From the NCBI GenBank assembly GCA_012064385.1, contig QRDG01000606.1, positions 124,001-188,000 on the forward strand: DNA of 64,000 nt, written 5' to 3'. Positions 45,859-56,926 of the stretch are shown one piece after another. Under the pieces are notes generated by a model. It was not told the DNA's origin and did not search any database. It worked only from the letters and a program-made list of their open reading frames with translations. Each line of letters starts with the position of its first letter. The first letter of the stretch is position 1. Source of the stretch: Puccinellia tenuiflora (lineage: Eukaryota > Streptophyta > Magnoliopsida > Poales > Poaceae). Position numbers and translations under genes: made by a program.

Positions 45859-47827
45859 CAATTGTACCTAAAACACAATTAGAGTACAAAATGGTTCCCA
45901 AACTCATTGGGTTCCATAGTAGTTAGATCAACTACAATATATAGGAAACACTCCACATAAATATGTGCATATAGATATGAAATTGAATTTCATGCACATC
46001 TTAGCCGATTTAGGATTCGGTGGAGTATCCCCTATATATTGGATCAAGAAAGATAAGCATGCTAAAATTATATAAATTAGTAACCGAGCATGCAAAGGCT
46101 TTCTAGAACCAAAAAGAGATACAATTTGGACAAAAACACCAAGTAAACCAAGAAGAGAGCACACAAGAGTGTGACACTAAAGGTTGTCCAAATTATATCA
46201 AACTCCAAATCAACACATGATTGAGGAAAGATCAAATCAACACATGATTGAGGAAAAATCAAATCAACAAATGATTGATTCCAAAACACATCAACACATG
46301 AAGTGTGATATCAAAAGGAATCAAATCAACACAACAAATGATCGATAAGACACCAATTGAAAATAAGATACCAATTAAAACAAAAAATATCAACTAGGAG
46401 AAAAGATACCAAGAAGAGGGTGATACTTGACCGAAATCAAGTAAAGTTAAAATAAGGCAAAAAGGTATCAAGACTCCCACAATAAATATCAATTGGAACA
46501 AATATCTATGGTGGAGATATTAAATTCCAATTAATACCAATTGAAGGTACCAAACATAAGATAAAGAATCAAATGCCAATTGAGAGGATCAATAATTGAT
46601 AGATAGAATAGTGTTCTAAATAAAAAGGAATGCTCCCCCAAGATTAATGCATTATCTTAGATATTTGCATTTGAATACAAAATGCATGCACAAGGGATCA
46701 TTACTCTCCATATTTTATCTAAAACACTAAACACTACCGATTGAAAGATAGGATCCTTGCAAGAGGCAAAGAGGGCAATAAATAGAGCAATTTAAAAGCA
46801 AGTGCCAATGTGAAGATGATCTACAAAATCCACCACAATTACTAGAATCACTTGTCATGAACAAGGAGTATATGGAGAAATTTCTTGGTGGTATATAGGA
46901 ATGATGATCAAGACCAACTTCACAACAAATAAGCATATGGCAAAAGATAAGAATTAAAGACGCCAAATTTTGAAAAAGGTTTGTTGGTAGTTTCAACTAT
47001 TCGAACCAACCGGCAAAGCCATGGTTAAAATAAGATGAAACAAATGGTTTCTCCAAAATATATAGGAATGCATATTAGAGAAAAACCACACCAAGCAAAC
47101 ACACCCAAACAAGAGCCAAAAGATAACCAAAAGGAAATTGGAATTGTTCGAACAAACATGCCACATAGGAAAGATAATTTATAATATCAAATCTAAGTGG
47201 CAAACCTCAAATATTCACATTTTGTGGGATTGTAATATGCACATAGCTTATTACTCCCCCATAATGTGATTATTCATTTATTTTTAAACAAGAGGCACAT
47301 AAAACCAACTAGAGAAATTAATGGACATTGTAGAATTTGAATTTCTCATGGATATGACATACCACATAGTAGCTAGATAGTATTGAAATATCAATACTAG
47401 GTGGTGTGCCCCATGTCCACACATTCTTAGGTTTGTGAAGTGCACAAAGCACATCACTCCCCCAAAATGGGATAGTCCATTAATATCTCAAACGAGCCAA
47501 ATGAAATCGACACAAGATTCAATAAAGCTCAACACACAAATTACACATACATGATACACAACTATCATACAAAACCTTGGATAACAAGACAAGTAGGAAA
47601 GGAGCATATCATATACAAACACATGCTAGGAACAAAACTAACACATGCAAGGGAGCAAGCAACTTACAATGAGTATATGAATTAAATACGAGTTACCGCA
47701 AGGAGGAGCATTGGATATGAGATAGATATGTGATCCAATTGACTTGGCTTGAGAAATAAACCCATGAAGATCCCTTAATTATTCAAAAATAGCCAAGTCA
47801 CCAATGTCCTCCACAATCACCTATTGA
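45859..47827 (-). other. Non-coding internal part of the SIRE-like copia
   Basis: AT-rich, with many short copies of phrases like gataccaattg and caaatcaacacatgattg (two tandem copies near 46200-46275). No pol motif on either strand. In a complete SIRE-type element this position, 3' of gag, would hold protease, integrase, RT and RNase H. Confidence 0.65.
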
Positions 47828-50101
47828 TCAAGTTGAAGCTTGTTGGTCCCCAACCAAGTTGGGTCCTAAGAGGTTAGTCACAATAGGCTTGGGAACCCAA
47901 ATGGTGCATTTCTTGACACCACTTTGAGCTCCCACATATTTGGCAAACACATTGCCAATTCTATCCTTCCCAAGAGAATAAGCATCATCAACTGTAATAG
48001 GGTTGGATACGGTACCGTTAGTGCATGAAGAAGCAAAATGACCTTTGCCGCAGCAAAGGTAGCAACACCGACTCTTCTCTTTCTTCTTCTTAGGCTCCTT
48101 AACTTGAGGAGCATTGACTTGAGTCTTCGTAGGAGGTGGCCTTTGTTCAACTCGTGGTTGAGCATGAGATTGAACAAGAGGCCGCTTCCCTAGTTGCTTC
48201 TCACTAAGCGGCTTCTTCTTCTTCATTGGGCAATCCCGAACGTGGTGCCCTTCAACCTTGCACTTGAAGCAAGTGATCTTGGCCGGATTCTTGACTTGAA
48301 CTTGGCCCTTCTTCTTGTTGGACTTGGACTTGTTGTTGGAGTTGAATCCAAGTCCACTCTTGTCATTCGGGGATTGTTGCACACTCAACATGTTGTCAAG
48401 TGCACTCTTCCCCTCATGACGCTTTTCCAAACCTTTCTTCAAAGAAGTGGCTTGGGCCTTGAGCTCGCCTCTCTTCTCTACATGGGTAGTGACAACACGA
48501 GTACTAGAGGAGGTAGATGCATCATTGTTAGAGCAACAAGGCAAAGCAAGTAATTCATCACATGATGTACCAACATTCTTAGTGGATGAACTACTAGGAC
48601 TAGCACATGGCAATATAGCATTGTTAATTAAAGTTGTGCAATTATCCACATGAGGCTCACAAGATGTTACCTTGGTAGTGATGGCCTCATGAGCTAACTT
48701 TAGACTAGCATAGGATGCTAGAAGATCATCATTAGAGCTAGATAGCTTTTTATGACTTTCTTCCAACTCCCTATACTTGCTAGTTAGCAACTCAAGTTGA
48801 GCCCTTAGCTCAACATTCTCCTTCGACATAGATGCTTCACAAGAAATTGAGTTAGTAGCACAAGCATCATTGACATTAGGGATGGAAGAAGAAATCTTAG
48901 CAAGCTCTTCATTTAATTTAGCATTTTCATTTTTCGTGACCTTATATTTAGCAATGGCATGGTCACGTTCTTTAATGATTTTAGCAATTATTTCATTATG
49001 AGACTCCTCGATAGAATCTAGTTTCTCCTCAAGAGAAGCACGAGTCTCTTGCTCTTCCTCAAGAGAATCTTCTAACGATGCTTTATCCATAGCATCATCT
49101 CTTTCGATCTTACCCTTTTCTTCAAGGCTTGCTTCCAAGGCCTCAATAGTTTCCCCACGCTCAATAAGAGTGCTCATGATTTCAAAGAGGTTAGCTTGGG
49201 CACTTTTATTACTAGGAAGGGCTTTGAGAATCATTAGACCTTTATTTTGAAGAAGGGCATTAACTTTTTCCATATCATCTTCTTCATCATTATTATCATT
49301 ATAATCATTATCATCATTGTCATTACTAGAAGAAGATTTAGCCATAAGACAATGAGAGGTGGATGAAGAAGAATAATTAATTTTTGAACTACTCAAGTTC
49401 AAATCTTGTTCCACAATTAATTGGGTTTCCTCTACATTAATATTCATGCAAGAGTTAGAGGGAACACAAGCATTTTTATCATTGGAACAAGATAAAGCAA
49501 GCATATCATCATTAGATTTGTCTAAGCAATTTTTGGATGGTATGCGAGGACTATCAACACTAGCATGTATGACATTTATAGTGCTAGAAGAGTTTAGGTT
49601 CAAAGATGAGGCATTACAACAAGATAGAGACAAAAGATCATCAAAGAAGAGCTCACTATCAATATTGCAACACCTATCACTACTCACCATCACATTGGTT
49701 TGTGGCTTACCACATTTTGGTGAAGTAGACGAAGATGAGAGCTCGTCACGACCGGAGGTGGAGGGAGAGCAATCATCCTCAATAGAGTTGGACACTCCAT
49801 ATTTTTCTTGTAGCTTGGTCAAAAGCTCATGAACATCCCGGAGAGGCATGATTGACTCGAAAACTACAATACTCACAAATTTGCAAAACTCATTAGAAGC
49901 TAGAGCATCTAGATATAACTTTTTCTCATCCTCTAAAGTCGTACTTTCGTAATCCTTTGGAGGAGAAAAACCTGTATCTAAGATACGCTCAATATTGGGG
50001 TCCAAGACCCGTAAGTGATTAAGCATATGAGTTTTCCAAACATTAAAATTTGTGCCATTAAATCTAAACAAGGAATTGTGCACTAAATCCCTAGACGACA
50101 T
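47828..50101 (-). CDS. gag: Gag polyprotein of the SIRE-like copia
   Basis: 757 residues, open throughout. The start ATG is only 54 bp inside the 5' LTR. Residues 1-120 are a copia-type gag N-domain (FRFNGTNFNVWKTHML, then LDALASNEFCKF). A long Ser/Asn/Asp-rich and Glu-rich helical region (about 150-500) includes coiled-coil heptads such as ELRAQLELLTSKYRELEES. The basic C-terminal part has two CX2CX4HX4C zinc knuckles, CFKCKVEGHHVRDC and CYLCCGKGHFASSC, typical of SIRE/Maximus gag. The frame ends at a stop near a region where pol is absent. It probably still makes capsid protein, with polymerase supplied in trans (inference). Confidence 0.85.
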   Translation of the reverse strand: MSSRDLVHNSLFRFNGTNFNVWKTHMLNHLRVLDPNIERILDTGFSPPKDYESTTLEDEKKLYLDALASNEFCKFVSIVVFESIMPLRDVHELLTKLQEKYGVSNSIEDDCSPSTSGRDELSSSSTSPKCGKPQTNVMVSSDRCCNIDSELFFDDLLSLSCCNASSLNLNSSSTINVIHASVDSPRIPSKNCLDKSNDDMLALSCSNDKNACVPSNSCMNINVEETQLIVEQDLNLSSSKINYSSSSTSHCLMAKSSSSNDNDDNDYNDNNDEEDDMEKVNALLQNKGLMILKALPSNKSAQANLFEIMSTLIERGETIEALEASLEEKGKIERDDAMDKASLEDSLEEEQETRASLEEKLDSIEESHNEIIAKIIKERDHAIAKYKVTKNENAKLNEELAKISSSIPNVNDACATNSISCEASMSKENVELRAQLELLTSKYRELEESHKKLSSSNDDLLASYASLKLAHEAITTKVTSCEPHVDNCTTLINNAILPCASPSSSSTKNVGTSCDELLALPCCSNNDASTSSSTRVVTTHVEKRGELKAQATSLKKGLEKRHEGKSALDNMLSVQQSPNDKSGLGFNSNNKSKSNKKKGQVQVKNPAKITCFKCKVEGHHVRDCPMKKKKPLSEKQLGKRPLVQSHAQPRVEQRPPPTKTQVNAPQVKEPKKKKEKSRCCYLCCGKGHFASSCTNGTVSNPITVDDAYSLGKDRIGNVFAKYVGAQSGVKKCTIWVPKPIVTNLLGPNLVGDQQAST

Positions 50102-50141
50102 CTTTACTCTCTAGGCGGTAAAGCCAAACAAGAGAGACGAG

Positions 50142-50153
50142 GCTCTGATACCA
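50142..50153 (-). other. Primer-binding site of the SIRE-like copia
   Basis: TGGTATCAGAGC on the minus strand, 2 bp inside the 5' LTR; initiator-Met tRNA type. Confidence 0.85.
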
Positions 50154-50155
50154 AT

Positions 50156-52634
50156 TGAAAGAACAAGCTATGCCCGGATGTCGCCTAGAGGGGGGGTGAA
50201 TAGGCGATTAAAACTTTTTCTAGTTAGGGGCTTGATAATTGCGGAATAAAAATATGTGTTTAAATTAGCAAGCCAACAACCTAATATGCTAGGTTTGCCT
50301 ATGTGCACCAACAACTTATGCTAAGCAATTTAAGCGACAAGGAGATAGCAAGATATGAACTTCAAGCACGAAGGCTATCACAATGTAAATTGCATAATTA
50401 AAGCTCGGGTATAGAAATAACCGAGGCACGCGGAGACGAGGATGTATTCCCGAGTTCCTCCTTGTTAAGGGAGTACGTCTCGTTGGAGGGGTGTGAGCTC
50501 GCCACAAGAGGCCTACTCAAGATGCCACAAAGGCCTCACCCTATTCTCCGATGAACCTCACCCAAGGGATTGGTTCACCTTCCACTATTGGAATCCTTCG
50601 AGGCGGATTCTGGAGCCCTTTTACAACTTGCTTGGGGCACACACCCACAACTCAATTGGGGGCTCCCAAAATGTGCCGAAGCTTCACAACCGAAGACTTC
50701 GCGGCACCTCCAATCGTCTAGGGTACACGATACACCCAAGAGGCAACAAGCTCTTGGGAACACAATGCACCCAAGAGTAACAAGCTTCTCAACTTTGATC
50801 TTCACGTATCACCGCGGAGAGAGCAACCCGATGCAACTAATGCAAAAGGCAAGAACACACCAAGTGATCAAATTCTTCACTCTCAAATTCCAACCAAGCA
50901 ACAAATGCTTTGGGGGGAATAAGATAGGAAGAACAAGGGGATGAACACAAAGCAACCCCAAATCTAGATCCACTAGGTTCCCCTCACTTAGAGGAGAATT
51001 TGATTGGTGGAATGGTAGATCTAGATCTCCTCTCTTGAAACCCTAAATTTGGGCAAGAATCATTGGAGGGGAAGAGAGGAATCAAGCTCACAAGGATTAG
51101 AGCAAAGGGGAAGAGTAAGAACAAGTGAGCAAGAGTAGCAACCAGGTTTGGGGGGGGGGGAGAAGGCTTTTTATAGCCTCCGGAGTAAGTGACCGGAGAC
51201 TCCGGCCTGCTGGGTCATCGGGGAGGCCGGGGATTCCGGTCCTTGGGGCCGGAGACTCCGGGCACCCTCAGGGGGAGCTCCGGACCCCTATCCAGAGGCG
51301 CACCACACAGATGCAAAAGGGCTGAGAAAAATGAGGGCCGGAGATTCCGGGTCCTCGGGCCGGAGACTCCGGTGGGCCGGAGACTCCGGTCCTGCTCCGG
51401 GGGAACTCCGGACCCCTATGCAGTACCGCACCACAGCAGACACAAACATTAGCGAAAAAGAGGGACCGGAGACTCCGGTCATTTGGGCCGGAGACTCCGG
51501 TGTTGCCGGAAACTCCGGACCAACTCCGGGGTAGATCCAAAGGCAAATTCAAAGCCCCTTTACTTTTGCATATGAACTCCGTTTTCGATAATCTTGGACT
51601 CGTTGGAATCATCACAATGAGCACAACAAGATTATGCAGAGAAACATCATAGTTCAACAAGATATTATAAAACCAAATGGAGAAGTTTAAAAACTCTTTT
51701 TCGCAAACCGGAAAAGCCACATCTTTTGCAATTGAAGTCCGAATAGAGTAAAACCAATTTTGTTGGAAAGAGGACAACAAAAGCAACCTTTGTAAAAAGG
51801 CAAACAAGCAATGGAGATTTTGCAAAGAGATGGAAGAAATATATCTTCCGCACGGATGAACCGGCAAACTCTCCAATACCGAAAAACACAAAAGAAGACG
51901 CAAATGCAAACCGTTTTTGGTGACCTTGGCTTTGTCATGACAAGCATGACAAGCACCAAGACCACACCACGATAAGATACAAATAAGAACCAATAAAGAT
52001 GATTGCATGGATGCAAAGGTTTGAGCTCTCCACGAACGATACGATCACGATACTTGGTCGAGAGCCCCTCTTGATAGTACGGCTATCTATCCTATAACCC
52101 GGTCTCTCAACTAACATCATGAGACCGGTGAAATAAAAGCCCTATCAAGATAATACCTTTGCCTTGCGCATTAATCCACTTGAGGTCGATGAGGACGAAC
52201 TTCATCTCCTCAAGACAAACCACCTTTCTTGATTGCGCCTTGCTTGGTGAAGATTCACATGACGCTCCCCCATACACCAAGATGGGGAGAGCACTCTTCG
52301 GCATATCTTCACTTGAACTTGAGAGTTGATCAACCCGCACAAAGCCTTGATCAACCCAAAACTTTTCTTCTCTTGAGCTTGACTCCAACAAATGGAGATC
52401 AAGCAAAGCACCTTGAATCCAACACATGGAGACAAGCTTGGCCTTGATCAACAAATGATCTTCTACCTTGACCTTGACTCCAACCAATGGAGACAAGCAA
52501 GCTTGGCCTTGATCAACAAATGATCTTGACACAAGCTAAAGGGCAACCTACACATAGAGCTCAATGCAAATATTAGTCCATAGAGATTGTCATTAATTAC
52601 CAAAACCATGCATGGGATCAACCATGCACTTTCA
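50156..52634 (-). repeat. 5' LTR of the SIRE-like copia
   Basis: 2479 bp, matching 30882-33417. TATA box on the minus strand at 51168-51176 (CTATAAAAAG), next to a run of ten G at about 51150-51160. The short palindromic array lies at 51182-51535. Confidence 0.9.
51182..51535. repeat. Array of short near-palindromic repeats in the 5' LTR promoter
   Basis: Multiple copies of CCGGAGACTCCGG and close variants begin within about 10 bp upstream (minus-strand sense) of the TATA box and extend about 350 bp. Confidence 0.85.
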
Positions 52635-53165
52635 GAGGACGACCTATTGCAGTCTATGGTGATCGCAGAAAGAGTCAATTTGCAGAAGCATGAAATAGTG
52701 TCTTCTTCGGAGACTACACCCGAGAGATAACTACGTCGGGGTGCCTTTCGTGCATCGCATGACGAACACAAATGTCTCCAACGGACATGTCATGGTATGT
52801 ATCTAAAATCATTTATCTTCCAATACTTGCTTATATTAGCATGCATGTGTGACGGGGATGTGACATAGTTCTTTTGTTTTTCCATGTGATGCTATATATG
52901 CTCTCCAGAAATGACCTAAGAGGTAGCAAAAAGTGCTGGCCTACATCATTATGACGGCTATGTTGGAGTACGCATTGGAGAAACATGAGGGGTCACCATC
53001 GTTCTGTACACCACGAATACCAACGGCCGCATCGTCATCGGCTCGCAAGCGTGGAGGCAGTTCCATTCGGTCAGAGATTTGGAGGTTGGCCAAACTGTTC
53101 TCATCACCTTTAGGAACACTGACATACACAACCTGGACATGATGTTGGTGATCAACTACATCTAG
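52635..53165 (+). pseudogene. B3-domain gene, second part
   Basis: After one copy of the target site is removed, the acidic linker continues in frame (DLLQSMVIAERVNLQKHE...SSSETTPER). A stop and frameshift near 52726 follow, then DNYVGVPFVHRM and an exon end at 52794 (ATG|GTATGT). A second exon (about 52921-53165) reads KSAGLHHYDGYVGVRIGET, stop, GVTIVLYTTNTNGRIVIG, then AWRQF, DLEVGQTVLITFRNT and INYI before TAG at 53163. The W-x-x-F...LEVGQ-x-VLITFRNT pattern matches the second half of a B3 domain. With 30573-30881 this gives a two-B3-domain gene broken by the copia plus at least two frameshifts and two stops. Assignment from family memory. Confidence 0.55.
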
Positions 53166-53367
53166 ATAGGATAGTTTGTTGAGATGTTCAATAATTCTGA
53201 AGTTCATTTCTGTTTAGTAGTATATTTGCTTTGTGGAGATCAAATAATAGACGTCTTTATAGTTTGTTGAGCTATTGGCGGAATTTGCGGAATGCTATAT
53301 TATGGCATAATTGATTCTACTATTTCTTTGTATTTTGGTGCTAATTGTGTCTATATATGCAACCATT
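53166..53367 (+). other. 3' flank of the B3 pseudogene
   Basis: AT-rich with no ORF; probably former 3' UTR and downstream sequence, ending at a CACTA-like end. Confidence 0.35.
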
Positions 53368-53452
53368 CACTATAAGAAAAATTGTCTCGAAAAAAAAAAC
53401 TACTAGCGTGTCCTGTAGATAGCACACCACTGGTATACTCTAAAGATTGAAG

Positions 53453-54808
53453 GGCAGTACTGAGCGTCCCCCGGGGGATCGGAGGTTTCCATCCCCCGGG
53501 TCCCCTGAGCGACACGTGTCCACCTTTTTCTTTTCAAATCCTGCTTTTGCTACCAGGTAGCAAATAACGGTACCGCGGTAGCGAAATAAATATGCTATTG
53601 TAGCAAAAAACGATTCGACACATAAAATAGAAAAACAGAATAGTTGGACAGAGAACTCGCCGGAGACTTTGCCGGACGCCGGAGACTTTGCCGGAGACCT
53701 CGTTACAAAAAAATTATGTTATCGTAGCAAAATCGATTTCGCCGGAGACTTCGTCGGAGACATTGTAGCAAAAACTTTATATTATTGTAGCAAAACCACA
53801 TAACTATAATAGCAAAAAAAATGTTGTATTGCAGCATCCGGGGAACGTCGGTAGCACCGCCGCGTGCCGTCGGGAGCATCGCAAACTACCAACGGTAGCA
53901 ACTCCGCGCATCGCCGGTAGCATCTCCGATATCCGTTGGTAGCATCACCGGCCGCCGTAGCCATAGGTAGCAGTGTCCGCCGCCGTTGGTAGCACCTCCA
54001 TTAGCACATCCCGCCCTCCGGGCCATGGAAGCATGTTGCCGCCGCGAAGGTAGCAGCGCCTCCGGGCCACGGCAGCACGGCGCCGGCAGGAGCGGCGCGG
54101 CGTCGCCGCTGGTCGAGGAGACAAGGTTGAGCTCGGAGGTGCGACGGTGGGCGGTGGAGGTGCGGGGAGCCGGGCCATGGCAGCACCACCGTTATGACAC
54201 GGTAGCATGCGCCTTCGGGCCTTGGAAGCACGGTACCGCCATGAAGGCAGCAGCGCCTCTGGGCCACGGCAGCACGGCGCCGGCAGCAGCGCCTCCGGGC
54301 CACGGAAGCACGGGCCGGCAGCAGTGGTGGGAGGGAGCAGCACGGCGGAGGGAGGGGAGCAGCGCGGCGGCGTGCGACGGCGCGGCGGGAGGGAGCAGCG
54401 CCTCCGCGGCGGGAGGGAGCAGCGCCTCCGCGGCGGGAGGGAGCAGCACGGCGGAGGGAGGGGATCAGCGCGGCGGCGGCGGCCCGGCGCGGCGGGAGGA
54501 AGCAGCGCCTCCGCGGCGGGAGGGAGCAGCACGGCGGAGGGAGGGGAGCAGCACGGCAGCGGCGACGGCGCGGCAATGGCGGCCGGCGCGGCGGGAGGGA
54601 GCAGCGCGGCGGCCGGGCGGCAGCGATAGCGTCGGGCGGAGAAGCAAGCTCTCCCATGGCAGCAGTCGTGGGGATGGAATCTGATAAGGATAGAAAAATA
54701 AGTGGTGGGGAAAGAATAAGAAAGAAGGAGCTGGAGTGGACACGCGTCACGCGTAGGAGCCGGGGGATGGGAGCGTGGGATCCCCCGGGGGGACTACAAT
54801 CATTTCCC
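53453..54808. mobile_element. Non-autonomous Mutator-like element (1356 bp)
   Basis: Flanked by a perfect 10-bp direct repeat aagattgaag (53443-53452, 54809-54818), near the 9-bp duplication typical of Mutator. The ends begin GG and are imperfect inverted repeats of about 75 bp sharing CCCCCGGGGGATC, CATCCCCCGG and CGTGTCCAC. The core has gctaccg/tagcaaaa-type motifs on the left (53550-53990), then GC-rich tandem sequence of the ggagggagcagcgcctccgc type (54330-54620). Long ORFs across the core on both strands are low-complexity Ala/Gly/Arg/Ser and not genes. Confidence 0.8.
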
Positions 54809-54818
54809 AAGATTGAAG

Positions 54819-56926
54819 CCCGGCTAGCTGCGGCCTCTCTCAGGCCATCTGCCGCATCGTGTGTCGCTGGATTGTGGGCCACCTGACGATTTTGTGCCGC
54901 TGGCTTGTGGGCCTCGCAGATGTGCTCCTAACTCCCCACCCCGCTCGTTAATTCTGTAAATGTTGCTGGTTGTCGGCGACTTGCTTCTCTCCCCCACCCC
55001 CAACCTTCTCCTCTTGGCCTCCTCCCCTGTGACTTCCCCCCTACCGTACGTCCCTGCGGCCTGCGCTGCTACTCCTCTGAGCTGCTCCGCCCGCGCGTCC
55101 CCAGCTCGGCCCGGCGCTGCTACACCACCTCCGAAACCGCCCCTACACCTTCGGGACGATCTCCGGTGCGAGCTCTCCTCCGCGTCCCCTCTTCACCAGC
55201 GGGGGCTGCATCCACCCGCCCGCCGCCTCGACAGGCCGCCGACGCCAAGCAGGTAGGGCGTGTACTCGCCTAGGACGACGACGACCAGCGGCTCAGCCTC
55301 ACAGCGAATTCTCTCCGTATGGGTAAGATTAGTGAATGCTTGGTTTTTCTCTTCCGTACAATCTGAACCTTTGTTGCGATGGTGCGTGAATACGCTACAG
55401 TAGACAGTTCTAATGCAATCTCTTTTTGGTGTGTGCAAAATCCAATGCTTTTCTTCTTAGTTTTGTATACCACGTTGAAGAAAAAAAACTCCAAACTTTT
55501 CATTATGGTTTACTTGTGGCTGGCTGGTAAATCTGCATGGAATTAAATTTGGGTTTTGTATGGCATAGTGCAAAAGTTAATTAGAAAGTTTCAGTATGAG
55601 TTGTATTTTAGCCGTACTAGCTAGATATAGGAACAAATAGAAGAGTAGTACATATATTTTAGTTGCATACTACCTGATGCATTTTCTAGAACTCCTGCCT
55701 CTTTATATAGTAGACAGAATTTGTAGTGATCCCTAAAGAATTAGCTGTATTTTAGTGGCACTACCACGGTTGATACCAGCATCCAAACAATATTTATTTT
55801 TCTGTGTTGTGGTGGAGTTCCAAAACTATTCATTATGGTAATATGGTTTACTTGTACCTCGCTGGTATATCTACAGGGAAGTAAATTTGATTTTGTATGA
55901 CATAGTGCGAAACTTAATTAGAAACTTTGATTAAGCATTATTTTTTACACCTAAGGTCCCAGGCTTGTGCGTGCTGCCTACGCCCCCCCCCCCCCCCCCC
56001 CCTCCTCCCGCCTCCCAACTTCCTACGCGTCATCGAAGGACACCCGCTCTGGCTCTGGCTCCCAAACTCTGGATATTTTTCCCAGGTGATTGATGCATTC
56101 ATTTAGCTGTTTTCCCAAGTATTTTTTTACTTGGATATTTTGTGCTGGGTGGAGTGAAAAGTAGGATAGATTGCAACTCTCCTTGACCTTATCTACGTAG
56201 CTACACTTAGCTACAGAATCATGGCCAAGTGTTGAGGCCAAAGGCTAGGGAGGAGATCAATACACTAAGGCCATACACTATGTGACGCCGATTCAAAGCA
56301 AAACGTTGTCAGAGTTTGATTCGGTTGCCTTTGCCTGTTTATGTATGGAACCGAACCGAGCTGTAGCAGATGGGGTCCAAGTTGGATAAAAGCATATTCT
56401 TTACTCTCTTTTCTATTCATTCGTGTGGACAGCACCTTTCCTTTGCATGCACAGACCGGTAGATAAATCATTGTTTATTTAAATGAATCGAACCAACAAT
56501 ATGGTTCGCTTTTTCTGTCAGAGCCAATGAACCGATGTCCTGCTATGTATCGAACCGATTCATATGTCTCGATGAATCGCTTTTGGGCAACATAGTGGCT
56601 GGTCTAATATGGTGGTACAAAATCTCCACATCACAATCGAGATATCTATGCAGAGGCCATAGAAATAATTTCTATCCATCATGAAAAGAATTATCAATTT
56701 CTTTTTCTTACCATGTCATTCTTTGGTTGCTGGCAAATATGATTGTTCCTTCCTGTTTTATTGGGTTTTATAGCATGGAATTTTTGTAATCGTATAGATT
56801 GGAGTATCTAATATTAGTTGTAAAAAATTGTAGGAATTTTCTCTTATTTATTTATAACGTATTTACAGTTCTCTTTATACTTTCTGGGGTTTACGCTAAT
56901 ATCTTTGTTATTCATTGCTTTTGCAG
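54819..56926 (+). other. Upstream region of the RPA-like pseudogene
   Basis: A C/T-rich leader-like stretch (54950-55252) with a possible 5' splice donor (CAG|GTAGGG at 55252) is followed by T-rich, intron-like sequence. I see no RPA N-terminal exons here. It includes a run of 20 C at 55983-56002. Confidence 0.35.
55983..56002 (+). repeat. Poly-C tract (20 C)
   Basis: An uninterrupted run of 20 cytosines followed by a CT-rich stretch. Confidence 0.9.

Larger units (their letters stand above)
30882..52634 (-). mobile_element. SIRE/Maximus-like copia element with gag but no pol (21.75 kb with nested insertions)
   Basis: The LTRs are 30882-33417 and 50156-52634, begin TGAAAG and end CTTTCA. 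The flanking 5-mers gagta (30877-30881) and gagga (52635-52639) differ at one base. The initiator-Met primer-binding site (50142-50153) and purine tract (33418-33432) give minus orientation. A 757-residue gag with two zinc knuckles is present. No protease, integrase or RT of its own is found between gag and the 3' LTR; the remaining non-nested internal sequence is AT-rich and non-coding. A truncated gypsy element is nested at 34825-45858. Confidence 0.88.

Noticed and set aside
53945..54882. Long frames on both strands in the GC-rich core of the Mutator-like element
   Set aside because: Pure low-complexity Ala/Gly/Arg/Pro/Ser produced by ggagggagcagcg-type repeats; the same stretch is open in several frames.
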